Below are positions 59,355 through 64,000 of a stretch of 64,000 nt of DNA, one piece after another (within the stretch, counting starts at the first letter, position 1; each line of letters opens with the position of its first letter). Both the position numbers and the translations under genes were made by a program. The stretch spans positions 6,850,001 to 6,914,000 of the forward strand of contig NC_066591.1 of assembly GCF_905475345.1 (NCBI RefSeq), written 5' to 3'. The notes beneath the pieces were generated by a model. That model was given only the letters and a program-made list of their open reading frames with translations, was not told the DNA's origin and ran no database searches. This stretch comes from Vespula vulgaris (lineage: Eukaryota > Arthropoda > Insecta > Hymenoptera > Vespidae).

Positions 59355-60374
59355 TGATTGAATGATTGTGTGTGATACGTGTGATATGTACGAATATGTA
59401 TGTAAGCAGAAACGATAGAGTGAGAGAATGAATGAGAGATAAAGAGTGAAAGAAAAATATAGAGAACGAAAGAATGAGAAAACTAGCATGGGAGAAAATT
59501 CACACGCTGAATTACTCGCACGGGAACAAAACGCTCGACGGCCCGCACGACTAGAGAAACAAGAATAGGAGAAATGCGCACAAATGATAAAAAAATTTTC
59601 AGTCTCGCGAAAACTCGATCCTCGGCGACGTTCGGCATGGATCGGCCGAGGAATAAGACGATACAAAAAAAATGTAGAAGGCGACGGCTAACTGGCCACT
59701 TTTTCGGCGTACACTAATTCCATATCCGAGAAAAGATGGATATGAAAATCTCATGGTAAGCTTGCCCGCACCCGGCAGCGACGCACTCTCGGCGCCTCGC
59801 TAAATTCTATTTTTGTAAGCATATTTCTATAAAGGTATACTAACGATATGGCAAAATTTATTATTCCTAGTGTGGTGAAAATGAAAATTGAACGTTTAGA
59901 TTTCGTTAGTATAGTGTAAAGATGATGATGAAATAAAAAAATTAACGATGTCTAGGTCCTATTCGTGTACTTAAAGGTGAAGTATAAGAAAAAAAAAATA
60001 ATAATAAAATTATATCGTCGGCGGCGTCGTAGGTTGTAAAATTGTACATAAATTATTGCAAGAGGAGGAGCGGTGGGTTGCCTCGCTGATGCTTGGGCGT
60101 GTGGCTAGCTTTCTCCATTGATCTTTCGGCCCAGAAGAATTATTATTAATGCCCCTCGTGGATGGGCTAAGCAAGCTTTTCGGCCAAGGAATCAAAATTC
60201 GTTTTCTCCGTGAGTCGTGCGAGCCGTTAATCGTACCCCGACGTTCCTAACAACGTGTCACAACCGCGAGAGCAAATAAATTTAAATGAAAAGAAAGAAG
60301 AAAATAAGGGTGAAAACAAAACACAAAAAGAGAACAAAGACGGAATAAGTATGAAGTTTCAACTGTCTCGTCAA

Positions 60375-60423
<49 letters not shown>

Positions 60424-60533
60424 GAGAGAAAGAGAGAAAGAGAGTAAGAGAGTAAGAGGGAGAGAGAGAGAGTAATAGTAAATAAATGTATGCGTGTGTG
60501 AGCTTGGTGTGTGAATGCGAGAAAGGAGAAAGG

Positions 60534-60571
<38 letters not shown>

Positions 60572-60689
60572 CAACACGAAAGCTCTCCCTTCTCGATGAC
60601 CTAGGGTGAATTCGGCGACGATGCACTGCCGCTTTTTGAAGCAAAGAAACAAAATAATATATATAAATATAAAAATATTATATTATATA

Positions 60690-60691
60690 TA

Positions 60692-60726
<35 letters not shown>

Positions 60727-60743
60727 ATAGATAGATAGATAGA
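60690..60743 (+). repeat. (AAAT)n / (ATAG)n tetranucleotide repeat
   Basis: About ten AAAT units followed by four ATAG units. Confidence 0.92.
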
Positions 60744-61192
60744 AGCACCAAAAATGGCAGACGGATATCGTGCGAAATTCCGTAAACGCAAGCAGGGTGA
60801 ATCGATGGAGTGGCCTCCTCGAGTAAAAACAATTTACATTTCTTTTTTCTATTCTAGAAATGAGATTAGAGCAACTATTATCAAAATTGATCGTTTTAAT
60901 AGGTTTACGTAAATTTCAACGAAAAATATAAACCCCTTTAAAAATGAAACGATTTCCTATAACTAAGCGTGTGTGTAGATAATCAATTATCGTTCGATTT
61001 GTTTATAATAAATCGCGAGTTTGTTCGATCACGTGGATATTCCTAAAGGAAAGGCCATTTCGTCGAAACACCAACGAAGCGTCGATACATCGGTAGAAGG
61101 GAGTGCGATGGGTACGTGAGAAAGGGCAAGAAAGGGAGGGAGAGAAAGGATGAAAGGTGAGATAGTAGCGAAGGCGAGAGTGAGAGAGCAAA

Positions 61193-61257
61193 CGATAGAG
61201 AGAGAGAGAAAGAAAGAGAGAGAAACAGAGTGAGCAAGAGAGAACGAGAGAGTACGA

Positions 61258-61301
<44 letters not shown>

Positions 61302-61315
61302 AAGAGACGAGAGAG
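61193..61315 (+). repeat. (GA)n microsatellite
   Basis: The last GA tract of the + strand series, with GTAC and GCAA interruptions and a pure core at 61263-61296. Confidence 0.9.
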
Positions 61316-61605
61316 GAGATACAAGAGTATCGTAGTACACAGAGACACGAATCCCATACACGTTTACATACACATCACACGCGCGGACTTACACGAAGGA
61401 TATAACACGCAGGATACATCCACGCGAATAAAACAATACTACTGACACACAGGGACACGCAATATTATATATATACGACTCCATAGATGATGGCGCGGCA
61501 CACTCACATAGTGTCTCTCGGATTGTTCCACAAAACTTTTCATTCGAGTTTGCTTCAAGAAACCTTCTGTTTTCTAATGTATGACGTGTTGTTGTCGATA
61601 TATAA

Positions 61606-61620
61606 AATAAACTTAATAAA
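61606..61620 (+). terminator. Distal AATAAA pair, candidate end of the long pros transcript
   Basis: Hexamers at 61606-61611 and 61615-61620. The purine-tract series stops just upstream, and the sequence after this point is base-balanced. The position suggests the 3' end of a long + strand transcript. Confidence 0.35.
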
Positions 61621-61625
61621 AAAAA

Positions 61626-61980
61626 ATACATAACTCCAGCGTTTATACTTATTGATCTACCTCACCGAAACCCATGCATTTAAATCTCAGAGCAAAGACA
61701 AAGGTAAGATTTTATATTACGTATTTCTGAAAACGTAATAATCAATTTTTCTTAGATCTTTGTCTAAAATTTCTTTCTAAAATTTTCGTCCGCTTAATTC
61801 AACGATATTGAAAGTATAAATCGTGGATTGAAAGGGCAATTTTTCATCAAGCGTTATCCTTCTTTATAACGCTTCGTTAAGGATGGGCACGTAAAACTAA
61901 ATGCTAAACTTGATATATAAATCGTGCAGAACCTCTTATTATATTTAGAAAAGAACGTATGCACTTATGTATACTGTACA

Positions 61981-62035
<55 letters not shown>

Positions 62036-62063
62036 GGTAGGTATAAAATGGTCAGATTGAAAA
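61626..62063 (+). other. Intergenic AT-rich stretch
   Basis: Nothing recognised except a (TA)n microsatellite at 61988-62033 preceded by a short (TG)n. Confidence 0.6.
61988..62033 (+). repeat. (TA)n microsatellite
   Basis: About 45 bases of pure TA. Confidence 0.93.
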
Positions 62064-62140
62064 GAGCAGTTGCTTAGTTTAGTGGTCTAAGGCAGATCGT
62101 TTATTTGTCGAATAGGAAGGTTTCGCGTCTTAGATCGTTA
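62064..62140 (+). tRNA. tRNA-Leu-like relic
   Basis: AGTGGTCTAAGGC (62081-62093) is identical to the D-arm segment of eukaryotic tRNA-Leu, and GGTTTCGCGTC downstream resembles a B-box. No complete cloverleaf could be made by eye, so it is a decayed tRNA or tRNA-derived repeat at best. Confidence 0.25.
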
Positions 62141-62429
62141 TTTAGAGGAAACGCTAATGACGAAGACTCGGTGAAAGGACTGAATGGAGTTTCATGGACA
62201 TAGGAAAAGGCATTTTAGCTGAAAAGCTTGAGTACTGTTCCGTTCTTCTGTGCGACGGAGTATAGAAGAACCGCCCTGAAGCATGTAAATTCGCTTACGC
62301 GTCTCTAAGGGCCATCCACCCTTCGAACAAACATTCCACGTGAGAGAGACCTTACGCGGCGCGCTTCATTAGACCCTTAATGAAATTTCAACACTTTAAC
62401 GCCCCGATGCCCCGTGAAATACATAACCA

Positions 62430-63103
62430 ATGAACTCGTTTTCACGCACGACTGCCCCATATCTTCAACGTGGCCTCTCGGGTTCTTCTTTCACCCTCTT
62501 CGGGATCTCGTCTCGGAAGGAAAACAAGGGTAGAAATCACCCTCCGAAGAACATTCAAGTATCCAAGACGCCAAAGTGTTGCTTTTACATTGGCGATCCT
62601 AGAGTAATATTCTTGAAACTTTTGTCCAAAGTGAGTACGATCGATAAAATAAATTCCTTACTTACCGATAGACGCAGCCTTATTTTTATTCTTTTACTCG
62701 ATGGTTTTATATATTTAAGATAACACTCGATTGAATCTACTTTTAATTTAGAATTCTATTGAATATAAATTAAAATAGATATTAAGCTGAAATTTTGTTA
62801 ATTTTATCCTAGGATAATATCCCTAACATTGGTAAGTGTTTTCTTAAGAGATAACTGAAGTACCAGTAGAAATCTGCAGCGGATAATACACTGTTTTCTG
62901 TTTCAGTTGGAAAACTACTAACGATTGGTCAATCAGTCAACAATGCATTGATTAACAGTATTGAAGATAACAGTAGAAGACTGCAAAGTAAGCATTATTA
63001 TAATCAGAAAGGAATGCTATTTGCGAGATTATCACTTGAAGGTCTTTTTATACTTGCATCAACCCTTCCCTTACTAAAGGTGACTATAGTCAATCAATGT
63101 TGA
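62430..63103 (+). CDS. Possible three-exon small gene, 138 residues, unknown
   Basis: Exons 62430-62630, 62813-62831 and 62907-63103. Every boundary has good consensus: AAA|GTGAGT, ATCCTAG|GAT, TTG|GTAAGT and CTGTTTCAG|TTG. The join is fully open from ATG, after an in-frame TAA at 62424, to TGA at 63101. The N-terminus (MNSFSRTTAPYLQRGLSGSS) is rich in Ser/Arg with no acidic residue, like a mitochondrial presequence. The middle reads IPNIVGKLLTIGQSVNNALI. The C-terminus is hydrophobic (LEGLFILASTLPLLKVTIV). AATAAA follows at 63261. Exon 3 could instead leave at GTAAGC (62998) and the gene continue. No homologue recognised; the 19-base exon is a weakness. Confidence 0.35.
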
Positions 63104-64000
63104 ACACTTGTTGTATACTTGTTGTATACTAAAGACTCTACTTCAATTAAGAATTCTAAGTGAATGCAACTTATCTTGATATCCTCGTTTATACTATTAC
63201 TAATTTACGGAATTAATTCTTTCCTTTTAATGTTTTTAATTTAATTTATTTTTAGATATCAATAAAGATACAACAAAGAAAAATTAATTTCTCAAAAATG
63301 AGAACGTGAATTATTAAAATTATTGATCCAATAATGGTTAAATAACTAATTGAAAAACTAACTAATTGAAACTTGTGTCTAGTAACAATCGTGTCGAGTG
63401 TGATACGACAAAAATTATCGATTTACAATTTTGTTGTATTCGTAGTTTTTTTTCCATTAACTAATATTTCCATAAATAGTTTTCATTAATATTAAAAGTA
63501 TGAAAATGTGCTATATTTAGTTATTCATTGATTCTAATCTAAAGAAAATTCTACTTTCTAAATGACGTCGCTGCGTAATACATTTTCTTAGTAAACTCTT
63601 AGCTATTTGTCGTGTTTATTTCGCTGTAGCTTAGAAACGCACGAATTACATAATACTATGTTAAAATTACGATATATTTATCTATCATGTAATACTATGT
63701 TAAAATTACTATATATCTTTTCTATTTACAAAATTCGATCTGAATATTTTAAAATTGAAAGAAAACTTCTTCTATCGTATTATATTAAATTTATTAATGA
63801 CGTCTAATTAGAAACAGATGTTTTGCGTCGTTAATTACAAGAATTTAGAATTATTGAAGTAAAAAAATAATAAATATAAACAATATATTAGAAATGATAC
63901 GAAAGAAAATGTTAGTGACAAAGCAAAATGATAAACAACAAAATTATTTATCAAAATTTTATTGCAAATCAATTTCCTTTTCAATTTTTGCCAAATTTAT
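63104..64000 (+). other. AT-rich flank
   Basis: No gene recognised. It contains an 11-bp tandem repeat near 63107-63128, an AATAAA at 63261-63266 and a 39-bp duplication at 63651-63728. Confidence 0.6.
63651..63728 (+). repeat. 39-bp tandem duplication
   Basis: TAATACTATGTTAAAATTAC starts at 63651 and again at 63690; the second halves differ by a few bases. Confidence 0.85.

Larger units (their letters stand above)
32370..61625 (+). other. pros: Putative very long pros 3' UTR / downstream + strand transcribed region
   Basis: No recognisable protein gene in 29 kb. Long dinucleotide purine tracts are all GA on the + strand, unlike the mixed orientation in the introns. A-runs exceed T-runs by eye and A/C-rich islands recur. 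Further GA tracts not listed separately lie near 37209, 39055, 40168, 40530, 42025, 43474, 44714, 47780, 52409, 55157, 55826, 57150, 60376 and 60536. AATAAA hexamers occur at 32782, 45164, 58646 and 61606, among others. Drosophila pros has a neuron-specific 3' UTR of about 15 kb, which makes a long UTR reasonable here. It could also contain a separate lncRNA or plain intergenic DNA. Balanced islands (42.48-43.18 kb, 48.7-51.2 kb) are exceptions. Confidence 0.4.

Noticed and set aside
61657..61664. CTACCTCA, a perfect let-7 seed match
   Set aside because: It lies beyond the predicted polyadenylation hexamers (61606-61620), so it is probably outside the mature mRNA. A single 8-mer is also expected by chance in 64 kb.
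1..64000. Transposable elements and CRISPR arrays
   Set aside because: I found no transposase or reverse-transcriptase motifs, no terminal inverted repeats with target duplications, and no spaced direct repeats. The regular repeats are microsatellites in a eukaryotic gene.

Overview
Kind of organism. This is animal nuclear DNA carrying most of one gene, prospero (pros). Its C-terminus encodes an unmistakable homeo-Prospero domain split over three exons. The polyglutamine-rich N-terminus, the AT-AC (U12-type) intron at the start of the homeodomain, short introns next to very long ones and dense (GA)n, (TA)n, (ATT)n and trinucleotide microsatellites all fit an insect. My best guess is Hymenoptera (bee, wasp or ant), but that rests on general impression only.

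Layout. 1-667 is probably intron or upstream flank, ending in a 3' splice site. 668-1833 is a repeat-rich 5' leader with a 174-codon upstream ORF. The pros coding exons are 1834-4482, 4761-5243, 8009-8163, 31191-31335 and 32190-32369, all on the + strand, giving 1,203 residues. The introns are 278 bp, 2.8 kb (U12-type AT-AC), 23 kb and 0.85 kb. The 23-kb intron holds mostly microsatellites, plus several non-repetitive stretches with clustered homeodomain, forkhead, POU or E-box motifs that could be enhancers. From the stop codon at 32369 to about 61.6 kb I recognise no gene. Long dinucleotide purine tracts in this stretch are all GA on the + strand, and A-runs and A/C-rich islands are common. 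This is consistent with one very long + strand transcribed 3' UTR, which would match the known long neural 3' UTR of Drosophila pros. Two AATAAA hexamers at 61606-61620 lie where this character ends. A possible small three-exon gene of unknown function lies at 62430-63103, followed by AT-rich DNA to the window end.

How the parts work together. Prospero is a transcription factor that moves from neuroblast to ganglion mother cell and switches progeny to differentiation. Its control is expected at alternative splicing of the homeodomain intron, at translation (long leader with uORF, an ORF overlapping the stop codon) and at 3' UTR length. The sequence offers candidate elements for all three.

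Main second-look items. (1) A near-perfect U12 intron whose nested U2-type partner sites do not preserve the reading frame. (2) The 29-kb strand-asymmetric downstream region. (3) A signal-peptide-like ORF sharing ATGA with the pros stop. (4) A codon-biased open segment near 35.7 kb. (5) The three-exon ORF at 62.4 kb. Exon joins were worked out by eye from splice consensus, reading frame and remembered family conservation. No search or folding program was run.
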